The translations under genes and the position numbers were made by a program. A DNA stretch of 64,000 nucleotides, from the NCBI GenBank assembly GCA_022592445.1, contig JABYQR010000108.1, forward strand, positions 56,750 through 120,749, written 5' to 3'. Under the pieces are notes generated by a model. That model was not told the origin of the DNA. It saw nothing but the letters and a program-made list of their open reading frames with translations, and did not search any database. This document shows, piece after piece, positions 1-10,147 of this stretch. Position 1 is the stretch's first letter; the number at the start of each line of letters is the position of its first letter. The DNA is from Cytidiella melzeri. Taxonomy: Eukaryota > Basidiomycota > Agaricomycetes > Polyporales > Irpicaceae.

Positions 1-168
1 TCATGAGTGGGGGTGCATTCGCGCAAAGGGATGATGTAAGCACGGCATTGAAGGCGGACAGTGATATAGATACATGGGAATAGGCCACACTAGGTAGCTC
101 ATAGTAGTAACGCCAAATTACCGTTCTGTACCGCGGAAGAAAGAGCCGTAGTCATTGTAACTAGCATG

Positions 169-2473
169 CTACAATTTGATTTGCGCTGTATCCATCTCCC
201 AATCCCCCTTCGGCGGGTCATGATAAACCAGTACAGGCTGCCACGAGTCTGCCGAGACACAGTGTATTCTAACGAGCCACAGATGCTCAAAAGGAACCTC
301 TGTAGTTTTCAGACTCCAGTGCGTCGCGTCAGGCAAGCGAATCTATAATTGTGAAACGATATCAATAATCCTGTAAAGACTGCAGAATACATGATTACCT
401 ACAGCGCTAGCGTTGTTGTAGAACGATTGAACGGCGCGAGCGACACATGCAGCGAGCAGTTCCTTGGGGGTCAAAGTGAACTTGTACGGCTCATCACGGG
501 CATTCACTCTAACCGGTACCAAGGCTGTATGTTCCGCGTATCCGGGCCACTAAACAACACAAGCGCGTTGTTAGCGACAGTGATTGATACGCGGAAACTC
601 ACTGGAAGCTCATGAACACTTACAGTAGTCCGAACCTTGATGAAGGTGCTAGTGCTCAAAAAGCCAGGTTTGATATGAATAATGACGAACTCTGTATCGT
701 GCAAAACATCTTGGAGTCTTGTCCCACGGCCATCGTGTTCTGTAAATGTAATCACAGAACCCCCTTCGCACTCCACACTCTCGCTGGGCTCCAGAGAGAA
801 GAAACAAAACGGCTCAGACGGGGCGAGGATGGTAGAGCTCACAGTCGCATCCATCAGAATGCCGTCTGCGTAGCATGGATCTGACGCAGCTGTGTTAAAT
901 ATACCTTGACATTTGAGGAGCCATGGGATTATACTGTCATGGTTCTTGAACCGTGCTGGGCATCGAAATTCATGTCAAACAACCTCCTGTTATCGGAGTA
1001 TGTCAACGTACCGATCGGCTTTAAAGTCACGGGGTTGAAAAGCTGCCAGGCATCGTCCGTAGTCGAACGTCCAGGCGTCGGCCCCCGTAGCCTATGCTTT
1101 TGGTATCTTCTGTGGCGAAGCTTGCTATTGGGAAGCGCGACGTCGCCAGGCAGTGAGGGTGGTTTTTGGCTTGGACATGCAACGTTGAATGCAATGTGCG
1201 CTGGTACAGTAGGTCTCCGTATGTTCTGGCGCTCAAAAAAGTCGTTGCGCATATCTCCTGAGGAATCCAAGGAAACGACGACATTGAGAAGGGCAGGAAA
1301 AAGGCACAAGACACGGCCGAATTCAGGGTAGTTTATGGCGCCCCATGTGCCGGAGGAAACTTGAACACATATAGCTTTGATACGGCGATGGCCATGGTCA
1401 TTCACTGTGGTCGCCTCTTGAGGGCATATGAAGGAAAGGATGTACGTGAGTTTGCTATTTTTGGTTATTTTGAAGCGGACTGTATCTTCTGTTCCATCTG
1501 TCTTCAATTAGCAACTGCGAGAGCGGCGTAGTCATCGGTATCACAACTTACCCCAGCTCATCATTGTGCTAGAAATTGAGTCGCGGAAGATCATAAGCAA
1601 TTGAGCTACGGCAGCCCTCTCCGCAGCGGGCACAACACAGAGTGGAAAGTCAGAGTACAGTAAGCATGTTTGGAGACATAACGACGAGCAGTCAGTGCAG
1701 CCCGTGATGGTGATGCAGAGCGGTCGGGCTGCAAGAGAGTTGCGGCCAAGGGCACGGCGGTGGAGAGAAACAACGTCCTGAGCTGCAGGCGATTCCCACT
1801 TAACCTTCTCGATACGGATCGTACGTGCGCGCTTGAAATGCTGTAGGAGCTTGATGAGAGCGTTGAAAGAGAATGCGTAGAAGTTGGACAGGACCACCGC
1901 AGTGAACGGGGTGTGATAAGCTGGTGGTGGGATGGGCGTGTTCCCATACGGCGATGGAGAGGCTGAGGTGCGCATGTAACTGGCAAAGGCGGACCCGGTG
2001 AGTGTGAGCTCGAACACTTCAGCCTTCACGCCAAGGAAGGGCACGTTGTGCAACCATGGGTCTGTCCTCTCATCATGGTCAAAATGCACAGAGACCCGAA
2101 ATTTATTTCTTGCAGCAAGCGGACGAAGGCTTCCGATACGCTCGCTACCTTTCCACCTCATCATGCATTGCACGGAGCGTACCATATTGGGTGAGGTGAT
2201 CTTGAGTAGTCGATCTTTCAGCAGAATGGGGCGAATGGTTATTGCCCAATGACTGCAAACGAGCGCGCAGGCCTCTATTGTGCGCAGTTGATCGTCCTCG
2301 TAACCACGAGATCCAGCATTGTCTGTTGCCAAAGCGCTCAAGATAGACTCAAATAGCTCCGGAGGGATATCTGCAGCAGTTTTGCGAGTAGGCCTCCTGA
2401 CAGATATGCAACCAGTGAATGTCAGTGCATCGCACTTGTAAAGCGAGGGCGAAATGTGGAACGTACTGCACAA
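169..2473 (-). CDS. F-box protein, copy A (five exons, intact)
   Basis: Five minus-strand exons join in frame: about 2473-1552, 1497-1012, 955-624, 549-403 and 342-169 (stop at 169-171), giving about 686 residues. The four introns are 54-74 nt with donors GTAAGT, GTACGT, GTAAGT and GTAGGT and acceptors ending CAG or TAG; copy B at 4-9 kb conserves the same junctions, which supports the model. The F-box lies near residues 35-80: DIPPELFESIL, then ACALVCSHW. F-box proteins recruit substrates to SCF (Skp1-cullin) ubiquitin ligases; the long C-terminal part, presumably the substrate side, shows no repeat I recognise. The start is uncertain: a possible intron acceptor lies just before the F-box, and the ATG at 2473 may be intronic, so conserved sequence at 2490-2945 may supply earlier exons. 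Expansion of F-box families is common in Agaricomycetes. Confidence 0.72.
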
Positions 2474-2489
2474 CTTCCGAACCGATACC

Positions 2490-2945
2490 GTTCAGCGTGT
2501 TATCATCACTAGCGAAGGTTAGCACCTGCTCCCTCGATCTCTCTTCTGAATTGTGCCTCATGCCACACAAGCACTGCCATTGTTATCAGGATAGTAGTAG
2601 GAAGTCCGAAAAGTGAAGCCTCACCGTCGGGAAACCCAGGGTGCGACCCCAACCCCATACTCCATACATCCGTGGCCGCAACGCAGAGATACACGTCACG
2701 GTGCTTTCCACCAGCCTGCCTGAGATGACGAGACGGCACAGCTCTTCACATTCACTCTCTGTGCAGCCGAGGGGACCTTTGAAAGCGTGCTGATCTCGAA
2801 GCACTATCATGGAGGGATTGGGGGGAGATATTGGAGATGTGTTCGTCAGCAAAGTCAGAGGTAGTTGTCTCGTACCACTGCGCGACCTTTTTCCATGACT
2901 TATAGCTTGTTGCTTCACGCGCGTCTTCAGGGTAACGCTGATCAC
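2490..2945 (-). other. Unidentified conserved exons upstream of F-box copy A
   Basis: Two short open stretches on the minus strand are conserved in the matching place upstream of F-box copy B (9666-10008). They share a Cys-rich motif (GPLGCTESECEELCRL here, GPLGCTSRECEELCRL there) and the word ALRPRMYGVWGWG or KLRPRIYGIWGWG. An apparent intron beginning GTGAGGCTTCAC and ending AATGGCAG separates them, and copy B has a matching GTGAGACTTTAC to CTGGCAG pair. They could be 5' exons of the F-box gene or the end of a separate gene on the same strand. I do not recognise the family. The 220 bases beyond, to about 3170, show nothing else. Confidence 0.4.
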
Positions 2946-3179
2946 TTACACAGCCTTGCTAAAGAAAAGGTTTCCATATACGAGCTGTCATGTGTCTTGT
3001 TGCACTGCCCATTGCGTGTGTACCAGGATCACGCACAGAGCGTATAGCCCTCGTCTGATAGAAGCAGCGTTGCTTCGTAGACGAGAGGCATAACATCCTG
3101 AGGTCCAAGGGGGTGAATGTCCGTCTGATATGCCTCGGGAAGACTCAGAGGCATGTGGAAAAACGATATGGTCAGATCT

Positions 3180-3922
3180 CCTCGCGAGACTTTGCCAGCC
3201 TGGCGCTAAGGAATGCGAGCAGCTCGCTCATTGGCACCGGCGAAGTCGATGAGATGGGAGTACATGCGCATTGTTCCTTCGGCCTTTGCCTTTGCCTTTG
3301 CCTTTGCCTCTGCCTCTGCCTCTGCCTCTGCCTTTGCCTCCTCGTACTCCATCCATACGTGCGCTCGATGCATTCGGAGATCTTCTCGAGAGCTACCTCC
3401 CAAGGCAACGCAACATACTGTCCGTAATTTTGGATCTTCTCGCAAGTTGCTGGTACTTGTGCGACACCAGAGCTTGACAACGTGCCCCAGCTCTCTTCCG
3501 CGCTGTAAGGATCCAAACGAGTATTCAAGAACAAGCAAAAGCAATCGCAAAAAGGAAGTTTTCTACGCACAGCTTTTCCTCCATATTAGTAAACGCCTTC
3601 TTCCGCTGGCTAAACTACTGCGACGGCACTTCTGGCGAAAGCTCGGCATGTCGTCGCCCTCGTCCGAGGCGTAGATATGTTCAAACGAGGTCACCTCGAC
3701 CACCAGCAGCTGCAACTCTTTTAGAAGCTGCACAACAAGGCAGCCAGACGATTTCAACTGCGAAAAGAGAGGACAACCGGTCATTTGCTAACATCCAAAA
3801 CAAATCGAAGGATATGGGACGTACCTTGTCATCAACAGGCTTTATAGGCTCTGGAGACAGAGAGTGCACCTCGATTGCTACTGCTCCCTCATCCCCTGCT
3901 GTCTAGATGGTGGTGGCGACAC
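3180..3922 (-). pseudogene. ypd1 pseudogene, larger piece (exon 1 end to exon 3)
   Basis: Degenerate copy of the YPD1 gene found intact at 60018-60872. The end of exon 1 is clear (SLSPEPIKPVDDK against SPSPEPIKPVDDK), exon 2 survives as SFEHIYASDEGDDM (intact: TFEQILELDEDDDM) and exon 3 as QVPATCEKIQNYGQ and VALEKISECIER. Frames change several times and the phosphorylatable His motif LGHYLKGSSAALG is reduced to LGHVVK followed by unrelated residues, so no working phosphotransfer protein can be made. The homology stops near 3922 inside exon 1; the missing 5' part of exon 1 with upstream DNA is near 13785-13910. Confidence 0.75.
3282..3340. repeat. GCCTTT/GCCTCT hexanucleotide microsatellite
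   Basis: About nine tandem hexamers of GCCTTT and GCCTCT in the former exon 3 of the ypd1 pseudogene. Read on the minus strand they encode alternating Lys/Glu-Ala. They lie where intact ypd1 has one YKEAK-type stretch, so the expansion probably arose after the copy lost function. Confidence 0.85.
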
Positions 3923-5910
3923 AAAACGCTAGAACACACGTACCGTGGATATGAACCCTGGCTTGATTTCCTGCACAAGACCATGCTACAAGGGAAAGAC
4001 CACATTCCCGATGAAGAACTACAACTGCATTCACGGTGCGCTGACAATATCAGTAGCCCCGACGTCTCTTCGGCGGAGCATCGTAAACAAGTACAGGCTG
4101 CCACGAGCCTGCCGAGTCACAAAGTATCCTAAGTAGCCATAGACGCTCATAAGGAATCTGTGTGAGGCTCCAGAGCGCGGCAGCACCCTCAATGCCTACA
4201 GTGCTAGGTAGGCGGATCTATACATGATATCAATAACGGTGCTGTGAAGACCGCGGAGTATATCACCTACAGCTTCGTTGTAAAATGATTGAACGGCGCG
4301 AGCGACACAAGTGGCTAGCAGTTGCTTGAGGGTCAAAGTGAATTCGGACAGTGGATCGCGACCATTCACTCTGACCGGTATTGAGGTTGTATGTTCCGCA
4401 TACCCGGGCCACTATCAGAAAGATGTTGTCAGCAACAATGGCCTTCTTGGGGAGAGGGGCTGAAAGCTATGACACTTACAGTAATCCGAACGTTGATAGA
4501 GGTGCTAGCGCTCAAAAAGCCAGGTATGACACGAAGAACACCAGTTTGTTCCTCATGCAAAACCTCTTTCAGTCTTACCCCGTGGCCACGATTGTCGTCA
4601 AATGTGATCACAGAGCCCAAGTCACACTCCATTTCCCCGCTCAGGGCCAGAGAGAAGAAAGAGAACGGTTCCGTGGGGGTGAGCATTGCAGCAATCACAG
4701 CAGCATCGATCAGGTCGCCATCTGCGTACGGTATATCTGGCGCATTTTTTGTCAATATGCCTTGACGTTTGAGGAGCCAGGGGATGATGCTGTCATGGTT
4801 CGGAAATCGTGCTGAGCATCAAAACTCATGTCAGACTACCTGCTGGCATCACACTGTGCCAACGTACCAATCGGCTCCAAAGTCGTAGCATCGAAGAGCT
4901 GCCAGGCAGGGTCCGTAGTCGAACGTCCTGGTGTCGGCCCTTGTATCCTATTCGTTTGGCATGTCTTGCCAGCCCCGAGTGTGGGAAGCGCAGCGTCGTC
5001 AGGCTGTGGGCGCCGCAGTTTGCATATTGAACACAATGTGTTCGGGTACGGTAGGTTGCCGTATGTTCTGGCGTTGGAAGAAGTCGCTGCGCATATCTGC
5101 TAAGGAATCAGAGGAGACAACTACATTGAGAAGGGCAGAGAAATTGCGTAGAGCAGAGCAAAATGTAGGGTCATTGACTTCGCCCGATGTGCCGGAAGAA
5201 ATTCGAACGCATATGGCTTTGATATGGCGAGCGCTCTCTGCTGCGGTCATCTCATCAGGACATGTAAATGAGAGTATGTGTGTGAGCTCGTTGCTCTTGG
5301 TTATCGTGAAGCGGACCGTATCTTCTATTCCGTCTGTCTGCAATCAGTAAATGCGAGAGTGGCGTAGCGGTCGAAATGATAGCTTACCCCAACTCATGAC
5401 AACGCCAGAAAGTGGATCGCTGAAGATCAAAGCAGCTGGGCTACGGCATTCTTCTCCACTTCGGGCACAGCACAGAGAGGAAAGTCAGGGTACAGTAAGC
5501 ATGTTTGGAGACATAGCAACGAGCAGTCAGTGCAGCCCGTGATGGTTATGCAGAGCGGTGAGGTTGCAAGAGAATCGGGGCCAAGGGCAAGGCGGTCGGG
5601 AGAAACGACGTCCTCAGTTGCAGGCGATTCCCACAAAACCTTCTCGATACGGATCGTACGTGCGCGCTTGAAATGCTGTAGGAGCTTGATGAGAGCGTTG
5701 ACGTAGAAGTCGGAAAGGACCACCGCAGTGAACGGAGTGTGATAAGCTGGTAGTCGTATGGGTGTGTTTCCATACGGCGATGGAGATGCTGAGGTGCGCA
5801 TGTGACTGGCAAAGGCGGACCCGGTGAGTGTGAGCTCGAACACTTCAGCCTTGACGCCAAGGAAGGGCACGTTGTGCAACCATCACTGCACGTTAGCCCT
5901 GAATTCCCAT

Positions 5911-6010
5911 CGTGGATATCGCGTGTATATTAGTGATATCCATCCGATATCCACCCTATATCCATTCACACTTATTTCCATGCAATAAAAATGTAATATC
6001 CATATAAGCG
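5911..6010. repeat. Left subterminal ATATCC repeats of the CACTG element
   Basis: Several copies of GGATAT/ATATCC within 100 bases of the left terminus, spaced by 10-25 bases in both orientations. In CACTA elements such subterminal repeats bind the transposase. The same hexamer clusters at the right end. Confidence 0.65.
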
Positions 6011-6679
6011 CCCACAACTATAATCCAGACCCGCAAGGAGCGCCCGTCGGCATTCTCCCTGCAACCATGAATTCGACAAACGCGTCATAACTCCACACAC
6101 CGCACCACAGAAACTCATCAGAAACCCAGGCCCGCTCTTCCCCAAGTGCGCGCCTGTACACCTTTGTTCTTTCTCTGATGCATCGCGATGTCTCAGCTTG
6201 TTCCTCACTCCCTCCCTCGCGTCTCACCCTGTGTTGCTCCGTCGCTGATGGAGTTGCCCACGCCGTTCAGATCCAGCTCTACTGCAGTCACCCTACTCTG
6301 TTGTCTCCTTAGGACCGCTGATAGAGCCCTTCCGGTGAGTGTATGCGGTGCCTTCATCCTAGTTCCACATTGCTGACCCAAATACGTACGTAATGTCTCA
6401 ATCATTGGTGACTGATAACGCGCACTGTGTCCGTCGCAACGAGCTCTGGCGTTAAACGCTAGCAGCCCTACTGTTGATCTCTACCAGGACGCTTACTATT
6501 TGACAGGCAGTGGGCATACTCCCAAACGGTCAGCAACAACGCATGACGTGAGTCCCTGTGGTAAGACCTACAATGCATTCTATCTATGCGGCACTTTCGT
6601 GTTGACTGACTCTTCTATGGCAGGAGTAACGCTTCCGCAGGCCCGTCTAATAACACTGGATCTGCTACCGCTTTCCAAT

Positions 6680-8258
6680 ATGTGCCCACGTCCCTGGATC
6701 CGGAGGAGCTTATACAGCTCTTACTCTCGGACCAGGAAATCACATACGTGCATCAAACACTGAAGACATTCGCAAAGGAGACTACCACTCGCCATTACAC
6801 GGCCGCCTTACCTAATCTCACCGTTCCAATCCTCAACGTCGATACCATCTCTCCGATCTGCACTACAACGATAATCTGTTGTACGATTACGCCGGAGGCA
6901 TAGCACTCGGTGCGCTCAAACGTTGGCGCGAGGCAGAAGAGTTCTTCGAGATTGTTGTCAGTGCCCCTGCGCAAGCGGCAGCTCGAAGCTTTGAAAAAGC
7001 TGACTTTGGTACAGCTGATCTTATACGGAAAAGTACGTGTCGCGCTCGCCATACTTGTTTCAACACCGGAGGTTTAGCCTGAGACTTACATACAGGCACT
7101 ACCACCTCCGCAAAGGTCCTCAACTTCGTGTATCGCCTCGCCCTCATGTCACGAGACGAGCTTGGCTACGATACTACGGCCGAGCCTGCGACTTCGGCCA
7201 AGGTTCAGATGTTGAACAGGAATTCAAGAATCCCTACGCTGCCTCATGCGCGAAGGATATCCTGGACAACCAGGTGCTTTACCCTATCTATAAGGTCTGG
7301 ATCTTCCCTTCATTCGTTCGCGGACCGACGCTCTTCACTGATCAAAACCCGTAGGTCACTTGTACCAACGTCGCGGACACTGATAGGGGGGTGTACTTTA
7401 TCGGGAAGCATAGTGTAGCCTCATATTCGCCGACGGGCCGCGCGACCAAGGGTTACGTGACTTTCAACAAGCAGAAGCCGACACGGCTGTGCTTCATGAA
7501 AGACTACTGGCGCCCCAACTCGAGCAAGATTCCCAAAGAGTTGGATGTATACAAGACGCTGAAGACAGCGGGAGTTCGCAATGTCGCGACTGCGATCGGA
7601 GGCGGGGATATTCCGGGCCAATACACCGTTACTCGGGAGTCTTTTGACCTCGAGAAAGTACCATTAGAGCGTGTCCATTGTCGCCTTGTGTTTGAGCAGC
7701 TCGCACGACCGCTGGAGGCATACAGGAGCTCATCAGATATGATTGTGGTGTTATTCGATGCGCTACAAGGTGAGCACATAGGGGATTCAGCGTCCAAAGT
7801 ATATGAATTCTGTCCTCATAAAGCTAATGAAAAATTCTCCGTACTTCAATTTTACGAAATCGTACCCGCGGACAATTAGTAAGCTCACAGCCTTAGCAAC
7901 AAAAGATGAAGAGCTGTACAGGACGGTGCGTTGCCTCGCGGTACGTGTTAGGCTTCAAAAAATGACGTCCTACATTGTAGGAGAAAAACTGGGGTCTGGT
8001 GCAGCAAACCATCGCAAGAGCATCACAGTGGTTGATCAAGAAACTCACCTTGACGTACCTGACTCTTGGCTTGGGCGACATTGCAAGCCTCATCAGTGTT
8101 GCTACCGAGCATGAAGTGCGAGCATTGATACTAGACATGGTGAGCTCTTTGCCAAACGACCGTCGATTGTGAATACTCACGATAGCACTGCTGACGCATA
8201 GATTGAGAGCGACGAGATAACGGCAAGCATATCCGTTGACGGGACTGTAACGCGTTAA
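6680..8258 (+). pseudogene. COP9 signalosome subunit 3 (CSN3) gene fragment inside the transposon
   Basis: CSN3 is a PCI-domain subunit of the COP9 signalosome, which removes Nedd8 from cullins. The pieces seen in order are HYTAALPNLTVPILNVDT, NLLYDYAGGIALGALKRW, EAEEFFEIVVSAPAQ, then in a shifted frame QLEALKKLTLVQLILYGK, and after an insert KNSPYFNFTKSYP, KKLTLTYLTLGLGDIA, EHEVRALILDM and, after a 60-70 nt intron, IESDEITASISVDGTV (stop ending at 8258). The last parts are the PCI winged-helix end. Frame changes and a FunK1 insert mean it cannot encode CSN3. The N-terminal part before about 6680 is not clearly recognisable; open stretches at 6250-6340 may belong to it or to another captured gene. 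Recognition is by eye. Confidence 0.65.
7116..7818 (+). pseudogene. FunK1 fungal kinase fragment inserted in CSN3
   Basis: The reading frame from about 7391 has the N-terminal hallmarks of the fungal FunK1 kinase-like family: SPTGRATKGYV (glycine/GRAT region), LCFMKDYWRPNS (the Lys strand), ELDVYKTLKTAGVRNVAT and CRLVFEQLARPLEAY (hinge region). Upstream, LMSRDELGYDTT resembles the FunK1 segment before the kinase core. The catalytic HRDIS and metal-binding parts are absent, so it is a fragment. It is bounded by a 7-bp direct repeat GTCCTCA (7116-7122 and 7812-7818) and lies in frame between CSN3 words. A small intron may end near 7351. Confidence 0.65.
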
Positions 8259-8469
8259 CCTTCTCCGACTCTGTCGCTCAATGCTCGAAAGCCGACGTAG
8301 ACAATTTGCATTAGTATTACAGGTCATCAACTTGAAGTAATCTATGTATACTGTATACGTACATGCATGGTCAGCTCGCGCGTGGTGTGCAATGGCATAG
8401 TGGCCAAAAATCAATTAAATTCTGAATATTAATATACTGCCCGATTATAATTATCGCTGATCAGGCGTC

Positions 8470-8606
8470 TACGTGGATATTGGATGGATACAGCATGGAT
8501 ATTCCAACTATTCTAGGCTCTATCCACGCAATATCCATTCTGAGAAGTGCATGGATATTGCGTGGAAATTTTCCATATCCACGCAATATCCATCGTTGAT
8601 ATTCAC
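8470..8606. repeat. Right subterminal ATATCC repeats of the CACTG element
   Basis: About eight copies of GGATAT/ATATCC, many in the longer form CACGCAATATCCAT or its complement, close to the right terminus. They mirror the left-end repeats. Confidence 0.65.
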
Positions 8607-8951
8607 GTCTAACGTGCAGTGCATGGGTCTGTTCTCTCATCATGGTCAACATGCACATAGACATGAAATTTACTTCTTGCCGCAAGCGAACGGAGGCTTC
8701 CGATACGCTCGCTACCTTTCCACCTCATCATGCATTGCACGGAGCGTACCATGTTGGGTGAGGTGACGTTGAGTAATCGATCTTTTAGGAGGATGGGGCG
8801 GATGATCATCGCCCAATGACTGCAAACGAGTGCGCATGCCTCTATTGTGCGCAGTTGATCGTCCTCGTAGCCACAAGAGCCAGCCTTGTCTGATGCCAAA
8901 GCTTCCAAAATTGGCTCGAATAGCTCGGGAGGAATATCTGCAGCGGTCTTG

Positions 8952-9659
8952 TATGACGTTATTTATGGGTATTTATTCGAAGTCGCGAACGTCACAATTT
9001 TGTGATTTTTCATGTCACAATTATGGTTTCGACCGGTGCACTCGCAAACACGCGAACAAAAAACAAGAAACCACTCATCACACTCGGGCGCTACAATAGC
9101 GCTTAACACACCGCTGCTTTCCTCAATTGGCAAGTTCGGTCTCCCACGCTCCTCCCCAGCATCCAGGAAGGATTTCTAAGACACAAATCTTCACATAGCT
9201 ATAGAATAATAGGACTGAGCAATTATTGTAATTCTCTTCTCCTACTATGTAATGTTCAATTTGTGCAGCAACACCCATAACCTGTTATAAAGCACTTGGA
9301 GATCAATAAAGCAATGAATTCCAGTAGCTCCATGGCTCCAGTGACAATGATATTGTTGCATTAGTATACTACTAAACATTACAGGTGTGTTGATTTTGTA
9401 CTGGGGGAATTCAGCTGCACAGTGAGCTTGCAAAGCCTTTTTACTGCCAAGAGGGCCCCACCGCTCGGGCGGCTCAACCCCCATATTTTGTCTCCCATCA
9501 AAACTCGTGCAAATAGACGCTTGATGGTGAGGACCGTGGACTCGTTTCGCGAAAGTGAAACCGTGACCACGTCACAAATCCTCGTTCACGCCCTCGTTTC
9601 GCCCATTGTGACCGTGCAAACGAGTGATTTCTTGATAAAAACCCAAAAATAACTTCATA
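8952..9659. mobile_element. 708-bp non-autonomous inverted-repeat element
   Basis: It begins TATGACGTTATTTATGGGTA and ends with the imperfect inverse (reading back TATGAAGTTATTTTTGGGTT), with further imperfect inverted homology inward. It is flanked by GTCTTG at 8946-8951 and 9660-9665, a 6-bp apparent target duplication; F-box copy A lacks the insert. No coding sequence is convincing inside. It is MITE-like; the superfamily cannot be assigned from the ends. Confidence 0.7.
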
Positions 9660-9665
9660 GTCTTG

Positions 9666-10008
9666 CAGCTGAGTTGTCTGACGTACATATAGTTAGTAAA
9701 TGCAAGCCACTGACGTGAATAGGAACTATGTAACGTACAGACCTGCCCTCTCTTCTCTGCGCAACCCACACACACACTGCCAGTCTGTTCATGAAGATAA
9801 TGAACAATAGTCGAAGGTAAAGTCTCACCGATGTCATATTCCATTGGCAACCCCAACCCCAAATTCCATAGATTCGCGGCCGCAACTTGGATAAGCAAGC
9901 TGTTTTCGCCAGTTTGCCCGAGATACCGAGACGGCACAGCTCTTCACACTCCCGACTTGTGCAGCCGAGGGGACCTTGGAAAATGTGCTGATTTTGGATG
10001 ATCAACAT
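9666..10008 (-). other. Unidentified conserved exons upstream of F-box copy B
   Basis: Counterpart of 2490-2945, sharing GPLGCTSRECEELCRL and LRPRIYGIWGWG. After the element at 8952-9659 is discounted, it continues toward the F-box copy B through a stretch that looks like an intron (branch-like TTACTAACT, then acceptor CTCAG). This supports the idea that these exons belong to the same transcription unit as the F-box gene. Confidence 0.4.
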
Positions 10009-10147
10009 TGCGAGGGAATGGAGAGTGAGAGTGAGACTCGACGATGCGCAACCTTTCCTGACGCCTTGTAGCTGGCTTGCCTCACGTGCGCTCCTGGCTA
10101 TATTGCTGATCGGCTACAGGGCCTTGCTGTGCTATAAAAATTTTCTA

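Larger units (their letters stand above)
5884..8621 (+). mobile_element. CACTG-ended (CACTA/EnSpm-like) DNA transposon carrying host gene fragments
   Basis: A 2738-bp insertion in F-box copy B. It begins CACTGCACGTTAG and ends with the exact inverse, CTAACGTGCAGTG, and is flanked by CAT on both sides (5881-5883 and 8622-8624). Copy A has a single CAT at the empty site. CACTA/G termini, a 3-bp target duplication and repeated subterminal motifs are typical of the CACTA (EnSpm/CMC) superfamily. No transposase was seen inside; instead it holds pieces of a CSN3 gene and a FunK1 kinase gene, so it is probably a non-autonomous gene-capturing element. Superfamily assignment rests on termini only. Confidence 0.8.
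4050..8951 (-). pseudogene. F-box protein copy B, broken by two transposons
   Basis: Tandem paralogue of the F-box gene at 169-2473. The order on the minus strand is F-box exon start (8951-8625, DIPPELFEPILEAL), a CACTG-type element (5884-8621), the rest of exon 1 (5883-5388), exon 2 (from 5333), and later exons down to a stop near 4050. Introns correspond to copy A; for example GTACGT to GATGCTCAG in both. Besides the insertions, exon 2 shifts frame near 5000-5030. The 708-bp element at 8952-9659 cuts it directly upstream of the F-box. Because copy A shows the uninterrupted sequence, both insertion sites can be placed to the base. Not functional. Confidence 0.8.

Noticed and set aside
929..1507. 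A separate 192-residue gene
   Set aside because: It is the second exon (plus intron read-through) of F-box copy A; splice sites join it to the neighbours in frame.
3213..3674. Plus-strand ORF rich in FA/SA repeats
   Set aside because: It is the antisense of the hexamer microsatellite in the ypd1 pseudogene.
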